From: Echinometra lucunter
Lineage: Eukaryota > Echinodermata > Echinoidea > Camarodonta > Echinometridae
Direction of reading: 5' to 3'
NCBI GenBank assembly: GCA_029962745.1
Contig: CM057155.1
Span: 33,062,361 to 33,126,360 of the forward strand
Length of the DNA stretch: 64,000 nt
The notes beneath the pieces are model-generated. The model did not search any database. It was not told the DNA's origin and saw only the letters and a list, made by a program, of their open reading frames with translations. This document shows positions 45,050-55,855 of this stretch, piece after piece; position 1 is the stretch's first letter; the number at the start of each line of letters is the position of its first letter. A program made the position numbers and the translations under genes.

Positions 45050-45275
45050 TGAAGGTACTTATGCTGCAAAGCACATCTAACAAAGGTTTCTCAAGGCGCT
45101 TACATTGCAATGAATTATCATAAACATTAGTATTACTTCAGGAGTGCCAGGTACCATTTATCAACCTGGGTAGTGAGCAGCAAAGGTGGATTAAATGTCT
45201 TGCTAAAGGACATACGGAGCCAGGCATTGGGAGGAACCGAAATCACGACCCTTTGACTAAGATTGCACGCTCTTT
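45050..45275. repeat. SINE-like dispersed repeat fragment
   Basis: The phrases tctcaaggcgcttacatt, cctgggtagtgagcagcaaa, tgtcttgctaaaggacat and cacgacccttt occur in the order of a repeat I recognise as widespread in marine invertebrates. It is degenerate. The family is not named. Confidence 0.4.
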
Positions 45276-45451
45276 CAAACTTTGTATGTAAAGTCATGGC
45301 AAGAACCTTCAACTTGATTGGCGCAGTTTGGGTTAATATCAGAAAATTGATTTAGAAATCGTGTTCAGCTATTCAAAACAACTTGGTTATAAACCAAAAA
45401 TAGAAATGATAGACGAGCATGTCAAAAAGAAAATAAAAGAGGAAAGAAAAA

Positions 45452-46435
45452 TGGACCTATGCCTGGTTTCATAAAAGAATGTGGCGAAACGAAACTGGTA
45501 TGCAGATATCAGCCAGGAATATGTGGGACTGACTGCAAATTCTATTGTTACGATGAGTACAAAGAGAGTATAGACTTCAGGTGGAAAAAAAAACAGCTTC
45601 TATTCTCATACTTATTTTCGGTAGTGATATAATAATGGATCTATGCCTGGTTCATTTAAAGAATGTGGCGAAACGAAAGTTGTATGCAGATATCAACCAG
45701 GAATGTGGGACTGACTTTGCAAATTTTATTGTTACAATGAGTACAAAGAGCGTAGACTTCATGTGGGGAAAAACATCTTCTATTCTAATACTTATTTTTG
45801 GAAGTGATATAACTATGATAAAGGGAACTCCTAGATAAAAATTTAATACCAGACAAAAGTGGGGTTTGTATGCAGATTCATGGCAATATTGCTCCATTGG
45901 AGCAATATTATTTTTGTTTCTATTTTTTCTCTTTCGAGGGACTTTACTGCTCATATCGATAGAAATTTTCATTAGCATAAAATCATGAAGTCATAATGTA
46001 TAACACATAATGTGAATTAAAAATTGACCTAAATAACGAACTACACAACTGAGAACATTTTGTCAACTTCATTTGTTTTTATTTTTTATTACATGTTATA
46101 CTGAAATAGGAACGAATTTCTAACTTTAATTCTTTAAATAAATGCATACTGTATTTTTTGCTACCAAAACAATCTCTAATATAGTTTTTGTAAATAACGA
46201 ATTGACCAAATCAGGAATGTGGGACTGACTTTGCAAATTCTAATGTGACGATGAGTCCAAAGAGCGTATAGACTTTACGGTGGAAAAAACAGCTTCTATT
46301 CTCATACTTATTTTGGGAAGTGATATAATAATCGTCAATACTATGATGAAGGGAAATGCTAAATGAATCTACTACCAGACAGAAATGGGGTTTGTATGGA
46401 GGATTCATGGCAATAACTCCACTGGAGCAGTATAA
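45452..46435. repeat. Triplicated anonymous repeat (about 185-bp unit)
   Basis: Copies start near 45452 (ggacctatgcctggttt), 45637 (ggatctatgcctggttc) and about 46210 (ccaggaatgtgggactgac). The first two are in tandem. The third is separated by 230 bp and shares the flank that follows copy two (accagacaaaagtggggttt). It shares short reading-frame similarity but has no recognised product. Confidence 0.7.
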
Positions 46436-47005
46436 TGTCTATCGTTTAGATCAATGCGAGTTCGCGCTTGAGATCATAATTATCCAACCATTCCATACGG
46501 CTCTTTTATCCAAACAACAGTCTAGCTGCACTGGAAAGAAATTTTGCAATCTGTTCAAACCACGTTTATATTTTCCTTTGCAGTGAATCAGAGGTAATGT
46601 TTACCGACGCTCACGTCTTTTAAATTGGGAATAATCATGAATAATTTTTTTTTTTTTTCACTCTTGTGGACTTTGTAACAAATTGAGATCTGTCAAGCTG
46701 AAAATACCCAGCTCAAATGCACAGCAAAACTCACGGCTTATACTAATTATTGAAGCTTATTTAAGAACAATCCAACAAAACTGTTCCTTGTTTAGGGAAT
46801 TAAAGCGTAAACATGGTTATATATTATTATTGATTATGTGTTGATAACAATGCATTTAACTGCTTGTAAACTCATTTATTTTTCTACCTCTATAGGCCAG
46901 CTTGTTGTTGACTAGTCAAAGAAAAAAAAAATAGCAGGACGCCATGAAATGGCGTGGAAAGGTTACACATGATACAGAAAACTTTCATCGCTCGGGGTGA
47001 TCATA
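46436..47005. other. Non-coding stretch
   Basis: AT-rich with no repeat or gene that I can support. Confidence 0.4.
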
Positions 47006-47328
47006 CACTAGTAGTTAAAGCTTCTACCAACCTAAGTTTTGTATGCAAGCTTTCGTCCACTCCTGTAGACTTTCTCAAGCCAAGTGATCAGTCTTATCAT
47101 TGACTTTGAGAGCAATTACTGGTCAAGAAAGGTGAAAGAATCTATTTGGATAAAGAGGATAAATCCTACACTCTGGATACTCATTGTCGCCTATCTTCGG
47201 TCCAGTGATCGCAAGACAGCAGCCAGTAGCTTAACAGTGTGACTGATCACTTGGCTTGAGAAAGTCCACAGGAGTGGACAAAAGCTTGCATACAAAAATT
47301 AGGTTGGTAGAAGTTTAAACTGATAGTG
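47006..47328. mobile_element. Foldback element (323 bp)
   Basis: The left arm contains cttctaccaacctaa, ttttgtatgcaagctttcgt, ccactcctgtagactttctc and aagccaagtgatcag. The right arm is its near-perfect complement (ctgatcacttggctt, gagaaagtccacaggagtgg, aaaagcttgcatacaaaaa and ttaggttggtag). The arms are about 85-95 bp and the spacer about 130 bp. No coding potential. Confidence 0.8.
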
Positions 47329-47441
47329 TAAGGGTAACACATGTTTACGTGTACTTGGGTGCCTTTTCAATTTAATGTCCTTACAGAGACAGAGATTATG
47401 ACAGAATTTTAAAAACCGCTTTGCGCCACTACGTTCCATAT

Positions 47442-48942
47442 GGTAAGTGTAGGGCATACGAGACCCTTAAGCTCATTTGCATAATTAGCATAAACACGAG
47501 TACAGACACACACTAATAAGTTTTACCAATGTTTTCAGTAACTTGTTTTCTTTATCTAGGTACCAAAATAATGACTAATTTTTTTTTACTTAATAAGATA
47601 ATAGGCTTAATGACGTCAGAGGTAAATGGTCTCTTATTACCTACCTGTGTAGGTAATACGAGACCGCTTCATTTTCAACCTAAATCTCAAGGAGCTGTTG
47701 AGTAAAATACATTTTTATTAGAAATTCAGAGGCGCAAATATTCTAATTTAGAAGTGATAAGCGCCTCTAAACTAAAAAAAAAACAACCAATCAACCAAAT
47801 ACCAGTAAAGAAGTGCTTCTTTCAAAATATGTTTGGGTTTCATCAAAGCCAAAATCTGTTGAAATTTTAACCAAAAACTAAATAACATTTTTATAATCAG
47901 ATAGAATTGATTACCACTTAAATGGCATTCAATGCCATGGCATTTACATCATCAAGTTGTCGGTACTTTTGCCTCCGGCTCTTTGCATTTTGTTGTTGAT
48001 GATTTTTAGTACATCAGTACTGAAAAATTGGCAATTGTAATTGCAATTATAATTTCACAAGTTACAGAAAGAAAGGCAACTGTAAAATGGCATTAAAACA
48101 TTTTGGAAACATCCAACCAAATTTGAGTACCATAATGCAGTGTAAAAAAGTGCACACTTTCTTCATGCAATTTTGAATTTGTTGAATTTTAGACAAATTT
48201 TACACATCATTAACAATTAAAGGATTTGCCTGAATATCATTTTTTGTTCTTATACTAGTACAAATTCCTAAAAAACAAACAATTGATTGAGAGGTGTTTT
48301 CAGGTCATCCAGAGGAAACAATTATTAGTACTCCAAAACCGCACCAAAAATATCACTCAATTAGCAGAATTTTTCTTTATTGCCAATATTCTGAATATCA
48401 TTTGATATTTTTGCCAGTTTTCAAAACATAAGAACCATAGCAGTAAGCTTACACAATCATTTATCATTGCACAGTCAAAAACAGTAATCATGCATGACAA
48501 TAGCCGCCACATTGGTGGTGTCGTATTACCTTTACACATTATTGATTGGATGTCCTTATTGGGTTCACTTTATGTACTCTACACTGTGCACTATGGTCAA
48601 TTGACCTACACAGTAGTTAACCAACTTCATAATACTGTTATTAACACCATTTTTACAGCACACCTCTTTATTATTATAATACACTATTACATTTCTTGAA
48701 AACCCAGTATTTATATCTAAGGAAATTTTGACCATGACAGATTCTTATTTTGGCACATTTGGTGAATTTTCTCGGACCATATGGACTTGTTGATGCAATG
48801 CCTACGTTGTATGTAAGCAGAAGTGGTAACAGTGATGATATATGGCGCTATAACAATATTTCTTCCAAAGCTCGGGCAGACAGTACAGTTTTTATTCTGG
48901 TGGTCTCATATTACCTACGGTCTCGTATTCCCTACACCTACC
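47442..48942. mobile_element. Non-autonomous TIR transposon (about 1.5 kb)
   Basis: The left terminus ggtaagtgtagggcatacg, then agacc, is matched in reverse by the right terminus ggtctcgtattccctacac, then ctacc. The ggtctc/gagacc motif also recurs subterminally: a hairpin ggtctcttattacctac ... gtaggtaatacgagacc at 47628-47665, and another ggtctcatattacctac just inside the right end. No transposase frame and no clear target duplication are visible. Confidence 0.7.
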
Positions 48943-49900
48943 CTAGATATGGGATTGAGATTAAATGAAGAACTAAATGACAGAACGAATGGCATAAAGT
49001 TAGGAAATATGAATCCATTTCAGGCTCGGCTTTACTTTATCAAATCAGTGTTGGTCGTGTTCCTTGCTTCTCACTTTTTAACTCATGATGTACATGATGT
49101 AAGGTTCTCATTACTTCCGCGCAGTACAAAAAACAAGGAAGGCCTATAACATGATGTTCAGTCCCTGGCTATCCTCTTCATCATGTCAAAATAAATGACT
49201 CAGTCACTTGATTTGTGTAGGGAGACTATTACGAAATTACAAATTAAACAATGTCCTTATCAAAAAAGAAAGAAATTATGAACTTTCTTTTCCATGAAGC
49301 ACTGCGAAGTATATGTTAGGATATTTTCCTTCCCAAGCAAGCAAAGTCTTCTAAGGGCTTGCTAGATTTACCATAGCTATAATTGGCCTTTTTTCCAACC
49401 AGTCCATTCAATAACGAAAAGATGGTCCACAAAAGAATATGAAGTTAATCAGGAAATATTACTCTTCCGCGTTTTACCTCAACTTATTCTAGTTTATAAT
49501 GAAGAAACGTTGCAACGTTCTACATTTTCATAGACGCACATGGTATACATTTAGACTGTCCTTTGTTTGAAATTATTGTCCATAATTTTTTAAGAACAAG
49601 TACACTTTATCTAAGGCGCCTGGTTCACTCCGCGATAATCCTAATGCAGTAGGCAATACAAGACTAGTCATGCTTGTGCAGAACAGATAGATGCCTACAA
49701 TTAAATGGCGGCGGGAAAATAACTTCATAGTAAAACGGTTTACATTGAATATCTCCTGCGATTTAGTTGAGTGCACATAAAAGTATGGAAATGCCTGATA
49801 AAGATATTGCTTTAGCCTTGTTTGTTGATCCCTCCTATCGCATGCATAGTGTGCGAAGTATAACGAATCATATACCAGCATGGATCGGATGTTGTAGTGT
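48943..49900. other. Non-coding stretch
   Basis: Nothing recognisable. Short frames have no support. Confidence 0.4.
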
Positions 49901-50814
49901 CAAACCGACTTCTGGTGTGTGGATACAACTTCGACGATCACAAGACACGTTTTATCAGAAGAGGGTTGTACACCGACTTCTGGTGTAATAACCTTCGACG
50001 ATCACAAGACACGTTCTATCAGAAGAGTGTTGTACACCGACTTCTGGTGTGATACAGCTTCGACGATCACAAGACACGTTTTATGAGAAGAGGGTTGTAC
50101 ACCGACTTCTGGTGTGATGCAACTTCGACGATCACAAGACACGTTTTATCAGAAGAGTGTTGTACACCGACTTCTGGTGTGATACAGCTTCGAGGATCAC
50201 AAGACACGTTTTATCAGAAGAGGGTTGTACACCGACTTCTGGTGTAATAACCTTCGACGATCACAAGACACGTTCTATCAGAAGAGTGTTGTACACCGAC
50301 TTCTGGTGTGATACAGCTTCGACGATCACAAGACACGTTTTATGAGAAGAGGGTTGTACACCGACTTCTGGTGTGATACAACTTCGAGGATCACAAGACA
50401 CGTTTTATCAGAAGAGTGTTGTACACCGACTTCTGGTGTGATACAGCTTCGAGGATCACAAGACACGTTTTATCAGAAGAGTGTTGTACACCGACTTCTG
50501 GTGTGATACAACTTCGACGATCACAAGACACGTTTTATCAGAAGAGGGTTGTACACCGACTTCTGGTGTGATACAACTTCGACGATCACAAGACACGTTC
50601 TATCAGAAGAGTGTTGTACACCGACTTCTGGTGTGGGATACAACTTCGACGATCACAAGACACGTTTTATCAGAAGAGTGTTGTACACCGACTTCTGGTG
50701 TGATACAACTTCGACTATCACAAGACACGTTTTATCAGAAGAGTGTTGTACACCGACTTCTGGTGTGATACAGCTTCGAGGATCACAAGACACGTTTTAT
50801 CACAGGAATGTTGT
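49901..50814 (+). repeat. 65-bp minisatellite, about 14 copies
   Basis: Copies of ttgtacaccgacttctgg begin at 49966, 50030, 50095, 50160, 50225, 50289, 50354, 50419, 50484, 50549, 50614, 50681 and 50746, with partial units at both ends. Variant bases repeat every four units (259 bp). Each unit carries the small hairpin ACACC-gacttct-GGTGT. Open frames through it are by-products of the repeat. Confidence 0.95.
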
Positions 50815-51487
50815 ACACTTTCATTATTTGTCATGTGAAGAGCAGCAAGATAAGGGGATATCAAAACCGTGTAATGCTACTGGGAAAACGTGATGGTTCT
50901 TTCATAAACCAGACAGACAGAAAGGATACAAACTGGCCTTAACACTCTGAGGTGGAGAAAGACCGCGGTACCAAATACGAAGCCAATGTTAATGGTTGAA
51001 TAATGAAATGGTTGGTTATCTTACCTGACTGCTAAGAAAGCATATGCATGCTTGGTAGGGGACCGGCAGCTTTAAGTCGCACCACCAATTGTGAAAGGGG
51101 CTTTACCAAAGGGCATTAATGCATCCATTTGGTTTCATACCGGATACCCCCGGTTACGAGACCACTGCTCTACCACTGAGCCACAGCGCCTCCTCCGTGT
51201 GTTCAACAGTAGCGATTCTGCATTATTCTGTTATTCTGCCCTGCACAGAATGGTCATGTTGATGTCATCAGATTTCATTTCATTTTCTACATTTCATTTA
51301 TTTTTTTTTTCATTTCCAAACATTGAAGAAAATAAGCAATGTAGCAAAGTAAAACATGGATGATTACGTTCATAACAATATAAATTTTTAAAATATTATT
51401 AAATCATATTTTTTATTTTTTTCAAACGGGCAATACATGAAACAATTCAAAAACAAGATATCGGATCAGTCAAAGAGATGAGTTAAA
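50815..51487. other. Upstream flank of the short ankyrin array
   Basis: This contains a tRNA-like fragment (51131-51190, minus strand) and an isolated ankyrin relic (gccctgcacagaatggtcatg ... gatgtcatcag, about 51238-51276). At 51460-51487 there is a degenerate half-unit (gatatcggatcagtcaaag ... gagatgagtt) directly before the array. No complete gene. Confidence 0.5.
51131..51190 (-). repeat. tRNA-derived (SINE-like) fragment
   Basis: The minus strand begins GGCGCTGTGGCTCAGTGG, with a good A box, then TAGAGCAGTGGTCTCGTAACC, written here as TAGAGCAGTGG and TCTCGTAACC. It has a degenerate B-box-like GGTATGAAACC. The anticodon arm does not pair well, so it is a relic or a SINE head, not a working tRNA. 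Confidence 0.4.
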
Positions 51488-52334
51488 ATGGAAAACATCC
51501 AAGGCCGGAATAATTTACACAGTGCTGCAAAGAATGGTCATCTTGATGTCACCAAATATCTGATCAGTCAAGGAGCTGAAGTGAACAAGGAAAACGATGA
51601 CGGAGCGACTGCATTACACATAACTGCACTCAGTGGTCATCTTGATGTCACCAAATATCTGATCAGTCAAGGAGCTGAGGTGAACAAGGGAAACAGTGAC
51701 GGCTGGACTGCATTACACTTCGCTGCAAATTATGGTCATCTTGATGTCACCAAATATCTGATCAGTCAAGGAGCTGAGGTGAACAAGGAAAACGATGACG
51801 GAGCGACTGCATTACACCTGGCTGCACTCAGTAGCCATCTTGATGTCACCAAATGTCTGATCAGTCAAGGAGCTGAGGTGAACAAGGGAAACGATGAAGG
51901 AGAGACTGCACTGCACATTGCTGCAAATAATGGTCATCTTGATGTCACCAAATATCTGATCAGTCAGTTAGCTGAGGTGAACAAGGAGATAAAATACGGT
52001 TCCACTGCACTGCACATTGCTGCAGGCAATGGTCATTTTGATGTCACCAAATGTCTGATCAGTCAAGGAGCTGAGGTGAACAAGGGAAACGATGACGGAG
52101 AGACTGCACTGCACATTGCTGCAGGCAATGGTCATTTTGATGTCACCAAATATCTCATCAGTCGAGGAGGAGAGGTGAACAAGGGAAATAATGACGGCTG
52201 GACTGCCTTATACAAAGCTGCACTCAGTGGTCATCTTGATGTCACCAAATATCTGATCGGTCAAGGAGCTGAGGTGTACAAGGAAAACGATGACGGAGCG
52301 ACTGCATTACACAAAGCTGCACTCAGTGGTCATC
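51488..52334 (+). CDS. Ankyrin-repeat protein, possible N-terminal part
   Basis: The ATG at 51488 opens MENIQGRNNLHSAAKNGHLD and continues for 282 codons into the gap, as eight and a half ankyrin units without a break. Units here are more diverse than in the other arrays (HITALS, HLAALS, HIAANN, HIAAGN, YKAALS helices; IKYGS, NDEGE turns), so this segment is older or under less homogenisation. The sequence before the ATG still resembles a decayed unit, which makes the start codon uncertain. Across the gap the array resumes on the opposite strand. This segment's own downstream exons are therefore either in the gap or misplaced. Confidence 0.65.
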
Positions 52335-52834
52335 NNNNNNNNNNNNNNNNNNNNNNNNNNNNNNNNNNNNNNNNNNNNNNNNNNNNNNNNNNNNNNNNNN
52401 NNNNNNNNNNNNNNNNNNNNNNNNNNNNNNNNNNNNNNNNNNNNNNNNNNNNNNNNNNNNNNNNNNNNNNNNNNNNNNNNNNNNNNNNNNNNNNNNNNNN
52501 NNNNNNNNNNNNNNNNNNNNNNNNNNNNNNNNNNNNNNNNNNNNNNNNNNNNNNNNNNNNNNNNNNNNNNNNNNNNNNNNNNNNNNNNNNNNNNNNNNNN
52601 NNNNNNNNNNNNNNNNNNNNNNNNNNNNNNNNNNNNNNNNNNNNNNNNNNNNNNNNNNNNNNNNNNNNNNNNNNNNNNNNNNNNNNNNNNNNNNNNNNNN
52701 NNNNNNNNNNNNNNNNNNNNNNNNNNNNNNNNNNNNNNNNNNNNNNNNNNNNNNNNNNNNNNNNNNNNNNNNNNNNNNNNNNNNNNNNNNNNNNNNNNNN
52801 NNNNNNNNNNNNNNNNNNNNNNNNNNNNNNNNNN
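52335..52834. other. Assembly gap of exactly 500 N
   Basis: 500 N. Ankyrin units face into it from both sides in opposite orientation: plus-strand coding to the left, minus-strand coding to the right. Confidence 0.98.
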
Positions 52835-53675
52835 TTCCCTTGTTCAACTCAGCTCCTTGACTGATCCAGAAGTTTGGTGACATCAAGATGACCATTCTTT
52901 GCAGCGAAGTGTAATGCGTCATGCCGTGTGTTTTTTTCCTTGTTTATCTCAGCTCCTTGACTGATAAGATATTTGGTGACATCAAGATGAGCATTATTGC
53001 AGCAAAGTGTAATGCAGTCAGGCCGTGTGTTTTTTCCTTGTTTAATGTCAGCTCCTTGACTGATAAGATATTTGATGACATCAAGATGAGCATTATTTGC
53101 AGGCAAAATGTAATGCAGTCAAGCCGTCATTATTTCCCTTGTTCACCTCTCCTCCTTGACTGATCAGATATTTGGTGACATCAAGGTGACCATTCTTTGC
53201 AGCGAAGTGTAGGCAGTCCGGCCGTCATTATTCCTTGTTCAACTCAGCCTCCTTCACTGATCAGATATTTGGTGACATCAAGATGACCATTCTTTGCAGC
53301 CAAGTGTAAATGCAGCCTCTCCGTCATCGTTTCCTTTGTTCACCTCAGCTCCTTGACTGATCAGATATTTGGTGACATCAAGATGAGCATTATTTGCAGC
53401 AAAGTGTAATGCAGTCCAGCCGTCTTTCATCCCCTTGTTCACCTCTCCTCCTTGACTGATCAGATATTTGGTGACATCAAGATGAGCATTATTTGCAGCA
53501 AAGTGTAAGGCAGTCCAGCCGTCTTTTCATCCCCTTGTTCACCTCTCCTCCTTGACTGATCAGATATTTGGTGACATCAAGTTGACCATTCTTTGCAGCG
53601 AAGTGTAAGGAAGTCCGGCCGTCATTATTTCCCTTGTTCAACTCAGCTCCTTCACTGATCAGATATTTGGTGACA
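52835..53675 (-). pseudogene. Ankyrin array, indel-rich contig end
   Basis: About eight and a half ankyrin units on the minus strand with several one-base changes unique to this stretch. Examples are gcattattgcagc for gcattatttgcagc, cattattccttg for cattatttcccttg, cagcctccttc for cagctccttc, and cttttcatcc for ctttcatcc. The same positions are intact in the near-identical blocks at 55.3-55.8 and 58.1-58.6 kb. Low consensus quality next to the gap is the simplest reading. Confidence 0.7.
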
Positions 53676-54122
53676 TCAAGATAACCATTCTTTGCAGCGA
53701 AGTGTAATGCAGTCAGGCCGTGTGTTTTTTTCCTTGTTTATCTCAGCTCCTTGACTGATAAGATATTTGGTGACATCAAGATGACCATTCTTTGCAGCGA
53801 AGTGTAATGCAGTCAGGCCGTGTGTTTTTTCCTTGTTTATCTCAGCTCCTTGACTGATAAGATATTTGGTGACATCAAGATGAGCATTATTTGCAGCAAA
53901 GTGTAATGCAGTCCAGCCGTCTTTCATCCCCTTGTTCACCTCAGCTCCTTGACTGATCAGAAATTTGGTGACATCAAGATGACCACTAAGTGCAGCAGTG
54001 TGTAATGCAGTCTCTCCGTCATCGTTTCCTTTGTTCACCTCAGCTCCTTGACTGATCAGATATTTGGTGACATCAAGATGACCACTAAGTGCAGAAGTGT
54101 GTAATGCAGTCTCTCCCGTCAT
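53676..54122 (-). CDS. Ankyrin-repeat open segment
   Basis: 148 codons of ankyrin units. An extra C near 54117 (ctctcccgtc against ctctccgtc elsewhere) separates it from the longer frame upstream. At its 3' end a seven-T run (seven A in the coding strand) shifts the frame to a TGA. The extra C is not in the sister copies, so the upstream join may be an assembly error. Confidence 0.55.
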   Translation of the reverse strand: MTGETALHTSALSGHLDVTKYLISQGAEVNKGNDDGETALHTAALSGHLDVTKFLISQGAEVNKGMKDGWTALHFAANNAHLDVTKYLISQGAEINKEKTHGLTALHFAAKNGHLDVTKYLISQGAEINKEKNTRPDCITLRCKEWLS

Positions 54123-55821
54123 CGTTTCCTTTGTTCACCTCAGCTCCTTGACTGATCAGATATTTGGTGACATCAAGATGACCACTAACTGCAGCAGTGT
54201 GTAATGCAGTCTCTCCGTCATCGTTTCCTTTGTTCACCTCAGCTCCTTGACTGATCAGATATTTGGTGACATCAAGATGACCACTAAGTGCAGAAGTGTG
54301 TAATGCAGTCTCTCCGTCATCGTTTCCTTTGTTCACCTCAGCTCCTTGACTGATCAGATATTTGGTGACATCAAGATGACCATTATTTGCAGCATAGAGT
54401 AATGCAGTCCAGCCATCTTTCATCCCTTTGTTCACCTCAGCTCCTTGACTGATCAGATATTTGGTGACATCAAGATGACCATTATTTGCAGCAAAGTGTA
54501 ATGCAGTCCAGCCGTCTTTCATCCCCTTGTTCACCTCAGCTCCTTCACTGATCAGATATTTGGTGACATCAAGATGACCATTCTTTGCAGCGAAGTGCAA
54601 GGCAGTCCGGCCGTCATTATTTCCCTTGTTCAACTCAGCTCCTTGACTGATCAGAAGTTTGGTGACATCAAGATGACCATTCTTTGCAGCGAAGTGTAAT
54701 GCAGTCAGGCCGTGTGTTTTTTCCTTGTTTATCTCAGCTCCTTGACTGATAAGATATTTGGTGACATCAAGATGAGCATTATTTGCAGCAAAGTGTAATG
54801 CAGTCAGGCCGTGTGTTTTTTCCTTGTTTATCTCAGCTCCTTGACTGATCAGATATTTGGTGACATCAGGATGACCATTATTTGCAGCAAAGTGTAATGC
54901 AGTCCAGCCGTCTTTCATCCCCTTGTTCACCTCAGCTCCTTCACTGATCAGATATTTGGTGACATCAAGATGACCATTCTTTGCAGCGAAGTGCAAGGCA
55001 GTCCGGCCGTCATTATTTCCCTTGTTCAACTCAGCTCCTTGACTGATCAGAAGTTTGGTGACATCAAGATGACCATTCTTTGCAGCGAAGTGTAATGCAG
55101 TCAGGCCGTGTGTTTTTTCCTTGTTTATCTCAGCTCCTTGACTGATAAGATATTTGGTGACATCAAGATGAGCATTATTTGCAGCAAAGTGTAATGCAGT
55201 CAGGCCGTGTGTTTTTTCCTTGTTTATGTCAGCTCCTTGACTGATAAGATATTTGATGACATCAAGATGAGCATTATTTGCAGCAAAATGTAATGCAGTC
55301 AAGCCGTCATTATTTCCCTTGTTCACCTCTCCTCCTTGACTGATCAGATATTTGGTGACATCAAGGTGACCATTCTTTGCAGCGAAGTGTAAGGCAGTCC
55401 GGCCGTCATTATTTCCCTTGTTCAACTCAGCTCCTTCACTGATCAGATATTTGGTGACATCAAGATGACCATTCTTTGCAGCCAAGTGTAATGCAGCCTC
55501 TCCGTCATCGTTTCCTTTGTTCACCTCAGCTCCTTGACTGATCAGATATTTGGTGACATCAAGATGAGCATTATTTGCAGCAAAGTGTAATGCAGTCCAG
55601 CCGTCTTTCATCCCCTTGTTCACCTCTCCTCCTTGACTGATCAGATATTTGGTGACATCAAGATGAGCATTATTTGCAGCAAAGTGTAAGGCAGTCCAGC
55701 CGTCTTTCATCCCCTTGTTCACCTCTCCTCCTTGACTGATCAGATATTTGGTGACATCAAGTTGACCATTCTTTGCAGCGAAGTGTAAGGAAGTCCGGCC
55801 GTCATTATTTCCCTTGTTCAA
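54085..55821 (-). CDS. Ankyrin-repeat open segment (578 codons)
   Basis: About 17.5 intact units on the minus strand. It is bounded upstream by the shared seven-T frame shift near 55904 and downstream by the private extra C near 54117. Compared with the two 2772-bp blocks to its right, this block lacks six units. Confidence 0.6.
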   Translation of the reverse strand: MNKGNNDGRTSLHFAAKNGQLDVTKYLISQGGEVNKGMKDGWTALHFAANNAHLDVTKYLISQGGEVNKGMKDGWTALHFAANNAHLDVTKYLISQGAEVNKGNDDGEAALHLAAKNGHLDVTKYLISEGAELNKGNNDGRTALHFAAKNGHLDVTKYLISQGGEVNKGNNDGLTALHFAANNAHLDVIKYLISQGADINKEKTHGLTALHFAANNAHLDVTKYLISQGAEINKEKTHGLTALHFAAKNGHLDVTKLLISQGAELNKGNNDGRTALHFAAKNGHLDVTKYLISEGAEVNKGMKDGWTALHFAANNGHPDVTKYLISQGAEINKEKTHGLTALHFAANNAHLDVTKYLISQGAEINKEKTHGLTALHFAAKNGHLDVTKLLISQGAELNKGNNDGRTALHFAAKNGHLDVTKYLISEGAEVNKGMKDGWTALHFAANNGHLDVTKYLISQGAEVNKGMKDGWTALLYAANNGHLDVTKYLISQGAEVNKGNDDGETALHTSALSGHLDVTKYLISQGAEVNKGNDDGETALHTAAVSGHLDVTKYLISQGAEVNKGNDDGRDCITHFCT

Positions 55822-55855
55822 CTCAGCTCCTTCACTGATCAGATATTTGGTGACA

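Noticed and set aside
49767..50893. Frames repeating YTDFWCDT or TPTSGV
   Set aside because: They are by-products of the 65-bp minisatellite. Neighbouring frames are equally open and no start or domain supports them.
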